From contig CM075766.1 in the NCBI GenBank assembly GCA_037974665.1, positions 48,721,569 to 48,785,568 of the forward strand: a stretch of 64,000 nucleotides of DNA, written 5' to 3'. The stretch comes from Ehretia macrophylla (Eukaryota; Streptophyta; Magnoliopsida; Boraginales; Ehretiaceae). Numbering within the stretch: position 1 is the first letter of the stretch; every line of letters starts with the position of its first letter. Made by a program: the position numbers and the translations under genes. Of the stretch, positions 34,458 to 45,384 are shown piece by piece. The notes beneath the pieces are model-generated. The model was given only the letters and a program-made list of their open reading frames with translations, ran no database searches and was not told the origin of the DNA.

Positions 34458-36456
34458 TCACACAATTCTTACCTGGTCAACAAACAACTCCGGATACTGA
34501 TCCCGAACTTGGTCCTCTCTTTCCCAAGTTGCTTCCTCAAACCCATGATGATTCCACAGAACCTTTACTAACGGAATACTCTTTCTGCGAAGCTCCTGAA
34601 CTTTCCGATCCACAATTCGAATCGGTTTCTCTTCATAAGACAACTTCTCTTCAATCTGCAAAGGCTCTGGTTCAAGTACATGTGAAGGGTCTGGATGGTA
34701 TTTCTTCAACATAGACACGTGGAACACATCGTGCAGTCTCGACAAGCTCGGAGGCAAAGCTAATCGATAAGCCAAAGGACCTACCTTTTCGGTGATCTCA
34801 TACGGACCCACATACTTGGGACTAAGCTTCCCGCCCTTACCGTGCCGAATCAATCCCTTCCGTGGAGAAATCTTAAGAAACACCCAATCTCCCAAAGCAA
34901 ACTCAAGATCCCGACGGTGCTTATCTGCATAACTCTTTTGACGACTCTGAGCTGTAAGCATACGCTGGCGAATAAGGTGAACATTATCTACCATCTTAAT
35001 CATCTCAGGTAACACAGTCGGATCAACTGTTCTCATCTCTCCAACCTCTTCCCAATATAACGGGGATCTGCATTTTCGACCATACAACGCCTCGTAAGGA
35101 GCCATAACTATAGTAGATCGATAACTATTGTTGTAGGCGAACTCCGCTAAAGGCAAAAACTTCTCCCAATTCTTCCCAAAGTCTAGCACACATGCCCGAA
35201 GCATGTCTTCCAAGATCCTGATGGTTCTCTCAGACTGGCCATCAGTTTGCGGATGATATGCAGTACTGAAGCTCAACTTAGTTCCCATGGCCTCTTGCAA
35301 CTTCTGCCAAAAAACGAGATCTGAATCGGGGATCCCTATCTGACACTATACTATGTGGCACACCATGCAATCTCATAATATTAGCAACATAAAGCTCAGC
35401 TAGCTTATCAAGGCTATCCTGTTTGTTCACGGGAATAAAATGTGTAACTTTAGTCAAGCTGTCCACAACAACCCAAACAGAATTACATCCTCTCGGAGAT
35501 CTAGGAAGATCGGTCACAAGGTCCATTGTTATATGCACCCACTTCCATTGCGGAATCGACAACGGCTGTAGAAGTCCGGCTGGCCTCTGATGCTCAACTT
35601 TAACCCTCTGACAAGTCAAACATCTGGATACATACCCAGCAATCTCCCTCTTCATATTGTTCCACCAGAAGTGTTATTTCAAATCTCTATACATTTTAGT
35701 ACTGCCCGGGTGAATCGTATACCTCGAATTATGTGCCTCGAACAGGATCTCATTCTTCAAAGTCGGATCACTAGGAACACATACTCTGTCCCTGAATCTG
35801 AAGATACCATCTGCATGTAATTTAAACTCCGACTCTCCCCCTTTTGATTTTTCTTGGATCTTCAAGATGTGAGGATCAGTCTTCTGAGCCACTCTGATTT
35901 GTGCTAGCAACCCTGACTCAATCTGCAAACTAGCAAATCGAATCCCTACCTCAGTAGCTTCTGGCTTCCATGATCAAATTTCTTCCAAAGTCTCCCAATC
36001 CTTGATAATTAAGCTTGCAACAGTAGCCTTTCGGCTCAAAGCATCAGCAACAACATTTGCCTTACCTGGCACGTAGTTAATAGAACAGTTGTAACCACCC
36101 AATAGCTCTAGCCATCTCCGCTGCCTCATATTCAGATCCTTCTGTGAAAACAAATACTTGAGACTCTTGTGGTCAGTAAAAATTTCAAATCTGCAACCCC
36201 ACAAGTAATGACGCCACTTCTTCAAAGCAAACACAACTGCAGCTAACTCAAGATCATGTGTAGGGTAATTGACTTCATAAGGTTTCAACTTCCTAGAAGC
36301 ATAGGCAATCACCTTACCATTCTGCATTAAAACACAGCCCAATCCTTCCTTAGATGCATCACTGTAGACAACGAAGTTCTCTGTTCCCTCAGGTAAAGCT
36401 AGTATAGGAGCTGTAGTATCGGGTAGCTCCTCTGCATCTAGTGCAAAGACCCTAGC
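34458..36456 (-). pseudogene. pol: G2 pol remnant: RNase H, integrase, chromodomain-like tail
   Basis: The frame follows gag across an in-frame UAG (36459-36457) and after 13 codons enters RNase H ([26 protein letters not shown]). Protease and RT are absent. Integrase has the zinc domain (RYTIHPG ... CLTCQ), catalytic D, D and E ([21 protein letters not shown]) and a chromodomain-like tail (EEKPIRIV ... [14 protein letters not shown]). Stops near 35971 and 35671 and a frameshift near 35290 break it. The integrase C-terminus is in frame here, unlike in A1 and the left-edge element. Confidence 0.9.
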
Positions 36457-37608
36457 CTAAACCCTCTGTGCTGGACGTGCACCTGCAGCCCTATTCTGCA
36501 CACCTTGGCCTCCAATACGGCCCTGAACATTGTTATACTTAGGGCAATCTCTCACCCTATGGTTATCACTGCCACAACCCGTGCATTTACCACTCTTCCT
36601 CCAGCAGTTAGCCTCAATATGCCCTGATCGATTACAATAATTACACTGCTGATTTTGCCTAACTGCAGTGTTTCCTGTAGGTGTTGGGCCTCTGGCAGTA
36701 GTAGGAGTTGTACCTCCCTGCTGGGGTCTAGTCACAGCTGGCCTAGCCTGAATCTATTGTTGTGGCTGATACGGATGTTGCTGAGGAACCTGTGCAGAAG
36801 TCTGATACTGCCTCGGCTGACTCTGGCTGCTCTGGCCCAAATACTGCTTCTTACTCGGCTGACTGCTCTCAGCTATCATCTCAGCCTTCCGTTTCTCAAA
36901 CTTCGAGGCTGCCTGAAATGCCTCGGGAAAAGTAGTTTAGGTCTGCCCAATCAAATGCAACTGAATGTCCATTCTCAGCCCACGGACAAAGCTATGAATC
37001 ATCCTCCTAGCCGGCCGTACCAACTCGGGCATATACCTCAACTGGCTAACAAACCTAGCCTCGTACTGTGCAACAGTCATATTTCCCTGCTTCAGGGCCA
37101 CAAACTCGTCTTCCCTCCTTTCCATAGCCATCTCGGGAATATACTTATCCCGAAACTCACTCACAAAATCATCCCACAAATGTGGTACATCCTCACAATC
37201 CCACCTCCTCCTGACAGTATTCCACCACTGCTCTGCGTCACCCTCAAATAAGAATGACACATAATCTATTCTTGCCTCATCAGTGTACCTCAAAGCGGTG
37301 AAAATTTTCTCGACACGGTTAATCTATCTCTCGGCCGCCTCGTCATCCGGCTCTCCGAAGAACTTTCCCAGCTCGTGCCTCAGAAATTTCTCTAACTGAT
37401 TATTCTCAACTCTATACCCCTGTCCACTAGGATTAACTTGATTTCCCTGGGCATTATTCCTGTCCTGCCTTTGCTCATGCAGCACCTGTGTAATCCGGTC
37501 TACTGCAGTAGTCATGGTAGCCATAAACTGCTCAGGCAACGGCTGCTGACCCTGTTCTGCTGCCTCTTCATCTGATCCTATACCTTGAGTACCACGACGT
37601 GGCGACAT
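36457..37608 (-). pseudogene. gag: G2 gag: capsid domain and two zinc knuckles
   Basis: It starts MSPRRGTQGIG at 37608. The gag domain (FEGDAEQWWNTVRRRW, FVSEFRDKYIP, VAQYEARFVSQL) is followed by two CX2CX4HX4C knuckles (CNYCNRSGHIEANC and CTGCGSDNHRVRDC). TAG codons near 37322 (expected Trp) and 36938 break it. The final UAG at 36459-36457 lies in the context GTT TAG GCT, the same as in A1. Confidence 0.88.
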
Positions 37609-37900
37609 AGTAGCAATTCACAATAGCTGGCAACATTTAAAAACAGTTTATAGACAGAAATATAGCACATAAGATTAGATAACACTCAAGTCAATAACAA
37701 TCCAATATTCTATCACACAATTTACATAAAACAAGTTTAACTTGCCAAACTATTTCACTTAAACACATAAACACTCCAAGTTCACAAAGTCATGCTATAT
37801 CATTTTCTTTTCACTTAGCAATAATACATAAACACTTTAGCATTTTAGACCTTTACCCCACAGACCGAGAATCATATCCCGGCTCATGCAAGACTATCAT

Positions 37901-37912
37901 GCTCTGATACCA
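37901..37912 (-). other. G2 primer-binding site (initiator tRNA-Met)
   Basis: GCTCTGATACCA on the + strand is TGGTATCAGAGC on the - strand, 8 bp inside the 5' LTR. Confidence 0.92.
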
Positions 37913-37920
37913 CCTAAAGA

Positions 37921-40202
37921 TGTCACGCCCCGACCCAACCCCGCAAAAGGCCAAGCCCGGACCCGACACACGGACGGAGTCTCCTCTGTACCGCAGACGA
38001 TTCGAAAACCCTAAAATCATCATAATACTTGCGAAAGCCATACAACAATTCAAACAAGCCAACTTCCTTGAAACATACATTTCTTATTAACCAACTTTGC
38101 AACCCAAAAATGATATGCATACTACACAAGTATTTATGCTACTAATCAATTCCATTAGCATGCATTTCCTTACTAGTCACAAGAGTATAAGTTTACAACT
38201 TTACATTCTTTCAACTTATACAACATAAGTCCGTAGAGGCCTCAAACTAGAAAATACAAACAATGCTACAAGCCTCAAAATTAAGCGACTTCCAAGAAAT
38301 ATACATATCAAGCAAGGCTCGCACAAAATCTGGTAACCAACCACCAGTAAAGCAAAGAAGTGCTATCACGGGAACACCTCCACATGTTCCTCCTCCTCAA
38401 TTACCTCAAGAGGGTCTGCTTCAACTACTCTTGTAAAAATATAGTATAGAGAGGAATGAGCAAAAACTATTGCTCAGCGAGGGCAATTGGTCTCAAGGAC
38501 GGAGATGAGAGGAGTATGCAATGCAATTAGCCAAGCAATGCATACAAATATCATACAGAGATATAATAAAGTCATCAATAAAGCAAGACAAATATTTAAA
38601 GCTGTAAACACTCATTCAAAGGATATGATACTCTTTTCACGAGCAACTTTCAAACTCGAATTCGATGACGACGCACTGGCCCAAACCACCTTATAACACC
38701 AGTTTGGAATACCCCGGAAGTATCCATCAACCTACGACCCAAAACTCCCTGGGAGGCAACCCAAGCGAGAAGAGGGAATAGCAGCGGAGCTAAAGCAACC
38801 AACACTGGCAACCCGAGGCTACCCAGAGAGGCCCATCACTCACGCGCGAGACACTATGCAATGCAAGACTCGATACAAGACGATAAACAAGCGATAAAGC
38901 CACACGTGGGAGAATAACAAAGTAGGTTACTCTCGCACGCAATAGCAACAATTTATAAGCATTTCAATCCAAATCAATTCAAACAAGTATTTCAAGCAAC
39001 CCTAATCATTCTATAGGCATAAAATCAAGAAAACAAACAAAAACACAAATCGGCCCCAACTATCAAAACACTACTATTTCCAAACGAGCCACGAGTTCTG
39101 GAAACCGACTTCACCAACCCTCCTAGGTCACCATAAGGCACGTCTAAAGACCCCAAAACCCTACTTAACCCTAGAAACCACACAAAGTCCCGATTTTCCC
39201 CTTTGTTCGTTTGAACTACAACTATATCAACCAAACACCCAACCAACGCCATAATCGCACCAAAAGTGCTTCCATGGCCTCCCGAAACAATGCCAACACG
39301 CAAAACGAGAAAATGCCAAACTCGACCTAAACGACCCCGACTTTCAACAAGGCTTAATTCCCGTTTTTTCCATTACGCAACTCAAACAAACCATGCATTT
39401 AGGTATTCTAGCACACCTAGCACAATTCTACATCAACGGACAGCATAACGGAACAACTTCATCGTTCCAAGGGTTTACTATTCACAAAACACTATTCAAC
39501 ATCCAAATTAAATTGCAATCTCAACATTTAACCGCAGAAAATGTTAAAAAGCTATAAATACGCGTTCTACAATTGCCAAGGAACATTCTAGAAGCATCAA
39601 AACGCTTTAAACAACAATCTACGGATAAAATCTAAAAATTTCAAAGTTAACATACACAACATTTAAATGCGCAAATAACATGATTCCCTCACCTTAGGCA
39701 CTCCTAGTCGCTAGGAAAACAACGCTAGTCACCTCGAAAACCACCCCGCACGAGCTCACACGAAGATTGATCGATTAGAAGGCTGAAAGGTTTTTTTTTT
39801 TTCCTTCGAAGCTCACGGCCTGCACACTGTAATTTTCAGCTGCTATTTTTTTATTTTGCTTTGTTTTAGCTTATTAAAAGGTTGGCTTGGTCAAATGGTC
39901 AAAGGCCTTGGTCAAACAACTTAAAACTTGGTCAAATGGCCTTATTTTGTGCATTTTAAAGCCATTCTAACTAGAGAAAAATTAATTAAAGCTAGCAACA
40001 ATTAAAATATAAAATTTAAGTCATATAAATACTAGTTTCACTATTTGCTGAGGACTAGAAACCGTTCTCTAGGTATTGCTCCCTAAATGCAATGCACGTT
40101 GCGACAGCAAGAAAGTAACAATTAATTCTCAAAGAATTTAAGGAAATACAATTTTCAAAATAATAAACAAGGAATTTTCACATTCCGGGCTTGGGTATTA
40201 TA
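37921..40202 (-). repeat. 5' LTR of G2 (2282 bp)
   Basis: It matches 32153-34431 closely. The outer end reads GGGTATTATA, so the usual terminal CA has become TA. The donor-like AAG/GTGAGGG is at 39692. Confidence 0.92.
38366..38476 (-). other. LTR hairpin, acceptor-like site and acidic mini-exon (G2 5' LTR)
   Basis: Stem TGAGCAA (38457-38463) and TTGCTCA (38470-38476). The frame 38425-38366 has the same 19 codons as the 3' LTR with two replacements (Q to H and L to F). Three extra bases precede the frame, but an AG still stands at the junction. Confidence 0.45.
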
Positions 40203-40773
40203 GCCAAAGACTCTAGTGTTCAACACACAAGTATTGTTTAAGACCTTCAAAACTAAAGTGAGAAGTGCTACAATTAACTCAGCTCTGAGACCACTAAAGG
40301 GAATGGAATGAGCGGGAGGCGGAAGACATGGCTAAAGGCTCAGCTTGAAAGAGAGAAGTCGAAGAAGTGTTTCAATCCAAATCTAACTCCGCCCCTTTAG
40401 TCAGGGTTCTTCATTATTTATAGGCAAACGATTACAAAACCTAATAATACAAGCGGAATCTTCACTATTCCTAACAAGGACTAAAGCAGCTTCCTTTAAT
40501 AAAGGAAAAGCTGACACGACATAAAGAGATTCCTAATAATTCACAATGAGACAAATTTGACGCGACTAAAGCGGTTTCCTTTAATAAAGGAAATCTCACT
40601 TATTACAAACAGACAAACGAGACATGACCTAAAGGGAATTTGAAGTGACAAAAGATTCATGTCATATCCTATTATTACAACACGACAAGCCTATTTACAT
40701 GACATGAGGCTTCGTCATGGGGTCCACCCGGGATTCCTAGAATCCTATCTGTAATGAGTCACCATCTGTCGTT
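40203..40773 (-). other. Pararetroviral leader/promoter of V4 (outer part)
   Basis: Leader with primer-binding site TGGTCTCAGAGC (- strand, 40282-40293), TATAAATA box (40415-40422 on the - strand) and the TGACG-type palindrome near 40700-40720. G2 separates it from the V4 start codon. Confidence 0.8.
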
Positions 40774-41166
40774 AGATCTTAGCCTAAACAGTCAGGAGTG
40801 GTGGGATGATCTTAATAAAGATAGATGGTGACTCATTGTAGACAGGATTCCAGGAGTCTCAGGTGGACCCCATGACGAAGCCTCGTGTCATGTAAATAAG
40901 TTGTCGTGTTGTAATAATAGGATATGACAGGAATCTTTTGTCCCTTCAGATTCCTTTTAGGTCATGTCTCGTTTGTCTATTTGTAATAAGTGAGATTTTC
41001 TTTATTAAAGGAAACCGCTTTAGTCGTGTCAAGTTTGTCTTATTGTGAATTATTAAGAATCTCTTTATGTCGTGTCAGCTTTTCCTTTATTAAAGGAAGC
41101 TGCTTTAGTCCTTGTCAGGAATAGTGAAGATTCCGCTTGTATTATTAGGCTTTGTAATCGTTTGCC

Positions 41167-41174
41167 TATAAATA
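41167..41174 (+). promoter_or_regulatory. TATA box of V5 leader
   Basis: TATAAATA, conserved in all leader copies of this virus in the window, about 150 bp before the primer-binding site. Confidence 0.6.
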
Positions 41175-41316
41175 ATGAAGAACCCCTGACTAAAGGGCCA
41201 GAGTTAGATTTGGATTGAAACACATCTTTTTTTCTCTCAACAGCTTATATCTTCGTTCTTTCTACCCTTAGCCTTTAGCCATGTCTTCCGTTTCCCGCTC
41301 CTTCCCTTCCCCTTAG

Positions 41317-41328
41317 TGGTCTCAGAGC
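41317..41328 (+). other. Pararetroviral primer-binding site (V5)
   Basis: TGGTCTCAGAGC differs at one base from the initiator tRNA-Met site TGGTATCAGAGC used by the LTR elements here. Confidence 0.75.
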
Positions 41329-42636
41329 CTAGTTAACTGTAACACTTCCCACTCTGGTATTAAAGGTCTTAAACGATACTTGTGTGTTGAACACTAGAGT
41401 CTTTGGCAACAGGGCAATAGCCGTTAAAGAGTGAATGAAAGGCGTTGTAAGTCCCGCAGTAAGTCCAGTCGTGACTAATGTATCCACCATGGCTGATCTT
41501 TCCCTGCCAGAACAAGAAGTTGTTGCTAACAACTCTGAAGTCACTTCCCTTGATCCTTCTGCATATCATTATGAAGTAGACATAACCCAAACACCTCCAT
41601 CTACCAAACCAGGAGAACTCTTCAAACTCTCTTCGTTAATCCCATACTCATATTACCAAACTTCCCAACTCATACAAAAGTTCAAATCTCTATTACTTAT
41701 CAAGCCAGCAGCCCTTACATCCGTGTACAAATCCTCTACAGTCTCTGTACAATCCGTATCCTCTTCCGAACAAGTTCATTCTTGGAACAGCATCAACATG
41801 ATCAACATACATAAATATTCTTCCGAGAAGCATTATCTTGATTCAGACAAGTTCAAAAGAAAAAGAGAACGACTTGCTGAAAAACTTGCAAAGCCAGCTA
41901 AGCCAAAGAAGCAATCCTCTCATCCTTGGAAGCATAATCCAAAGCCAGATCATGCAGTATGGATACCAAGTGAAAATTGCGAAAAAGCTTATTGGGTTGA
42001 TCTCACACCACCTCCACACTATCTCTCCAAAGAGAAAATTATCCCAACTGGGTGGGGTGATGAAGACGAGAAAGAAAGTCTCAGTGAAATTTCTTCTGTT
42101 ACTTCGTCCTTTGACTCTTTTGATCCGTTTGAAAAGGATTCGTCCTCTCAGACGATTCCACCATACAAAGGACCAGTTCTTATACAAACTCCCGTGACTT
42201 TGTTCTACACAGACACCACAAGAACACGTACACATAACCCAATACAAACTAATCCTGATGATTCAAAAACGATCAGTGACCAGGGAGAAACTTCCCAAAC
42301 TGGTGAACATCGGAACAGACAGCCGCCACAGGCACAAGTCCCACAGGTTCCACAACAGCAACCTCAGAGACAACAAAACATTGAAGGAAAAGTTTCCATC
42401 CCATAACTCTAGATCACAAGCAATTCTGGAACATTGATGCAATTCCTCCTGATGACAGACTCAAATATCTTGAGAAAATGGATGCATGGATAAACGGAGA
42501 ATCTCTCCGAAATCCTATTCTTGAAATAAGATATATCATTGACCGTCTTGTTGCTGCTTTTACAGAATCACTTCGCAGTTGGTGCACAACAATGCTGTCA
42601 GAAGAAGAAAGACAAATCATCCTAACAGATGCAGAT

Positions 42637-45384
42637 TGTAACACCCCGATCCCTCTCGAGACCGGAAGTTCTATCTATCAATCTAATCAAAACCCAATTC
42701 CAGACCCGAAAATAAAATTTAGGGAAAGACGGACGGAGTCTCCCCTATTTCTAGGCAAAATGCAAAACCTGCAATAGCATATAAGTGGACCAGCACTGTG
42801 TCCAACCATTCAACCACCTCAAGGCCATCCGAGCCTCGGTTCTCAACAATTAAACACAGCAAATATACATATTTCCAAGTACCCAAACTATTCTAACTCT
42901 TTTCCTTTAGACAATTACATACATGCAATGAAGTTAAACTATACTAACTGAATACATAAACTAGCTTTTCAAATCACTTCAATAACCTAGTAAAACTTAA
43001 ATTACATTCATTTTAAACATTATATACAAACAACACATGAAACATACATTTTTGCATCTTTGACAACTCAAGCCACATAGCACGCAAGACAACTCTTCAA
43101 GCACGAACTTTCACATAATCACGATCTTTCCAGCTAACATGGCATTTCCTGAAATGTGGTGGTGAGGAGTGAGTATACACAACACGTATACTCAGTGAGG
43201 GCGAGACAGATATCGAGGTGGAGAGAAAGAAGATCGTGCAATGCAAATAAGACAGTTAAACCATATATTCAATACAATCAACTATCAATATAAACAACAA
43301 TACAATAAGCAATTGAAGAAAGCATTAACACAACCATTCAAAGCTATACCACACTTTGAAGGTCACGGCTTACTCATACGAGCAATGTACCATTCCACGA
43401 GCAATACATCAATCTCGAGCTTGATGTTGACAATGATGACAATAAGCGCGCAACCCCCTTATAACTTCTACTGGGTGTACTCCAGATGTACCCCGACACA
43501 TCTACGACCCAAATCTCCCAGGGCGGCACCCCTAGCGAGAATGGGAATAGGACACGGAGCTAGAGCAACCAACCCTGGCAGCCCGAGACTGCCCAGAGAG
43601 GCCCATCACTTATGCGCCTGACACTATGCAATGCAATACGAGATACAAGCAATAAACGAGCGATAGCACGAAAGTGCAGATTAGTATCAACATTCAATAT
43701 ATCAAGCACTTACAATCAATAATAGCAATCAACTAACTTTTCAAGCATGATTATCATTAACTTCAACAAGAACATCAATTCAATACGTAATAGCAGTTCA
43801 AACACGAAAACGACAAACATCACTATTCAATCTCTAACTTTCAAAGGCAATTACGAGCAAACGAGCTACAGGATTAGGAAACCGATTTCACTACATTCAC
43901 TTAGGCACTACAAGGCACGTTCCTATGTCACGAAACTTCATTTTTCCAACCGAAGCCCGAAAGTCCACCTACTGAGTTTGAACTACAACTATACTAACTG
44001 GTCATTCAATCAACGCCACAACAGCGCCAAAAGTGCTTCCATGCCCTCACTAGCAAAACCCCCAACTCAATTCGAGCACGGTCAACACTTGGTCAAACTG
44101 CCCCTTTACGTTTCTTTGTCTAATTTCCAATTTTAACAAAGGCCGGTCCGTTTTTATTGCACATTTTATCTTTCTATCACTAATGGCACCTATCCAAATC
44201 AAGAAATCGCAATTCGGATCAAAATCCGAAATTCTAGGGTTTTACTATTTAAAATCACTATTCATTATTCTTCTCCAATTTCAAATACGCATTTCTAGCC
44301 GTAAAAATCGCTAAATAACTAACAAGCAATGCTCTACGAACCCTAAAGAGGCAATTCCAAGCAATTTCAAGCATTATAACGCATTAAATATCAAATCTAA
44401 GAAATTGAATCAAAAATCAAATTCGAATATATATGCACAAAAACGTGAAAACCTCACAGAGATTGAAGACCAAGACCCGCAAGGACCCGAGCCACGACCC
44501 CCGAGCAATTCCACGCATGATTGTAGAAGAAAATTGAAGCAAAATCATTTTTTTCCTCCTTGGAAGCATTCGGCCATGGGGGGGGACAAAATGGTCATTT
44601 TAGTTTTGTTTTTGAGTTAATTTGCCTTGTTTTTAATTTATATGGTGACAAGGGCAAAATGGTAAAAAGACAAGGTCAAATTCAAGTTAAAAATGGTCAA
44701 ATTAGTTTATTTTGATGCCATTTAATCCAATTCAAGTTAAAACAATGCAATTTTAATGAAAACCAACTAAAACTAGCTAAATTAAGCTAAAAACATTTTC
44801 CACTAAGTCCGATGAATATTTCTCTAACTCTTATTTTCGAAATGCTACGATCGAACGGTCAATAAATGATCGCAAATCAAATGATGAGCAATAATATAAA
44901 ACTATAATTTTTGAAAAGTAGAATAGTATAATAGTTTAAAATTCACTCCGGCTCGGAGTTACTTTTCTCATTTAATTGAAAACCGAGTAATTTTAATGCA
45001 AAACAATTCTGATTATTTAAAATAATCAAAATAATAAAAATAATCAATATTCATTTAAAAATAATTAATTTAACTATTTCTAGAATATTTTAAAGAATTA
45101 TGAAATTAATGCTAAGATACGAATGAACAAGTAAATATAAACATGTAATCAAGTGCAATTAAATACTAACATTTAAGATGACACTTAATTAAATACAAGA
45201 GAATAAATTCAATTACTATAATTAATAGAAATAGGTAATAATCTTTTAATTAATCAATATAAAAATTATTAAATGCTTCCAAAAGAAATATCAAAATAGT
45301 GCAAAATGATTTATTTAACTAATTAAACATTTAATTAAATGCAGTCAAATGCTATTAAATGCATGTCGGGTTCGGGGTATCACA
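42637..45384 (-). mobile_element. Solo LTR B2 (2748 bp, - strand) inside V5
   Basis: On the + strand it begins TGTAACACCCCGATCC and ends GGGGTATCACA, with the exact duplication CAGAT (42632-42636 and 45385-45389). It is the reverse complement of the B1 family with clear divergence. The donor-like TCT/GTGAGG is at 44457 and the acceptor-like TTTCAG ends at 43149 (- strand). Confidence 0.92.
43170..43194 (-). other. LTR hairpin (LTR B2)
   Basis: The same perfect 9-bp stem as B1 (TGAGTATAC and GTATACTCA) with a 7-nt loop, about 20 nt before the acceptor-like CAG at 43151-43149. Confidence 0.6.

Larger units (their letters stand above)
32153..40202 (-). mobile_element. Element G2: Del/Tekay-like retrotransposon deleted for protease and RT (8050 bp)
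   Basis: Both LTRs, a tRNA-Met primer-binding site (37901-37912), gag, a shortened pol and a polypurine tract (34432-34446) are present on the - strand. The duplication GCCAA is exact (32148-32152 and 40203-40207). Compared with A1 about 1.44 kb of pol is missing: the frame goes from the residues just after the gag/pol UAG directly to the RNase H start. The LTRs look very similar to each other, so an already defective element probably moved with enzymes made elsewhere. It sits in the leader of V4. Confidence 0.93.
40208..41430. repeat. Large inverted repeat at the centre of the V4/V5 palindrome
   Basis: The left arm (about 40208-40773) is the reverse complement of the right arm (about 40823-41430), with a spacer of about 50 bp. 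Both arms are the viral leader. Small differences show the arms are not a sequencing copy of each other. Confidence 0.85.
40832..41434 (+). promoter_or_regulatory. Pararetroviral leader/promoter of V5
   Basis: About 600 bp between the pol stop (40829-40831) and the V5 start codon. It contains the near-palindrome ATGACGAAGCCTCGTGTCAT (40872-40891), which carries a TGACG core as in bZIP/TGA-factor sites of pararetroviral promoters; a TATAAATA box (41167-41174); and the primer-binding site. It is the counterpart of the 35S-type promoter that drives the full-length viral RNA. Function is inferred. Confidence 0.65.

Noticed and set aside
43241-44136. Open frames of 126 and 129 codons
   Set aside because: They lie inside solo LTR B2, are not conserved in B1, and show no domain.
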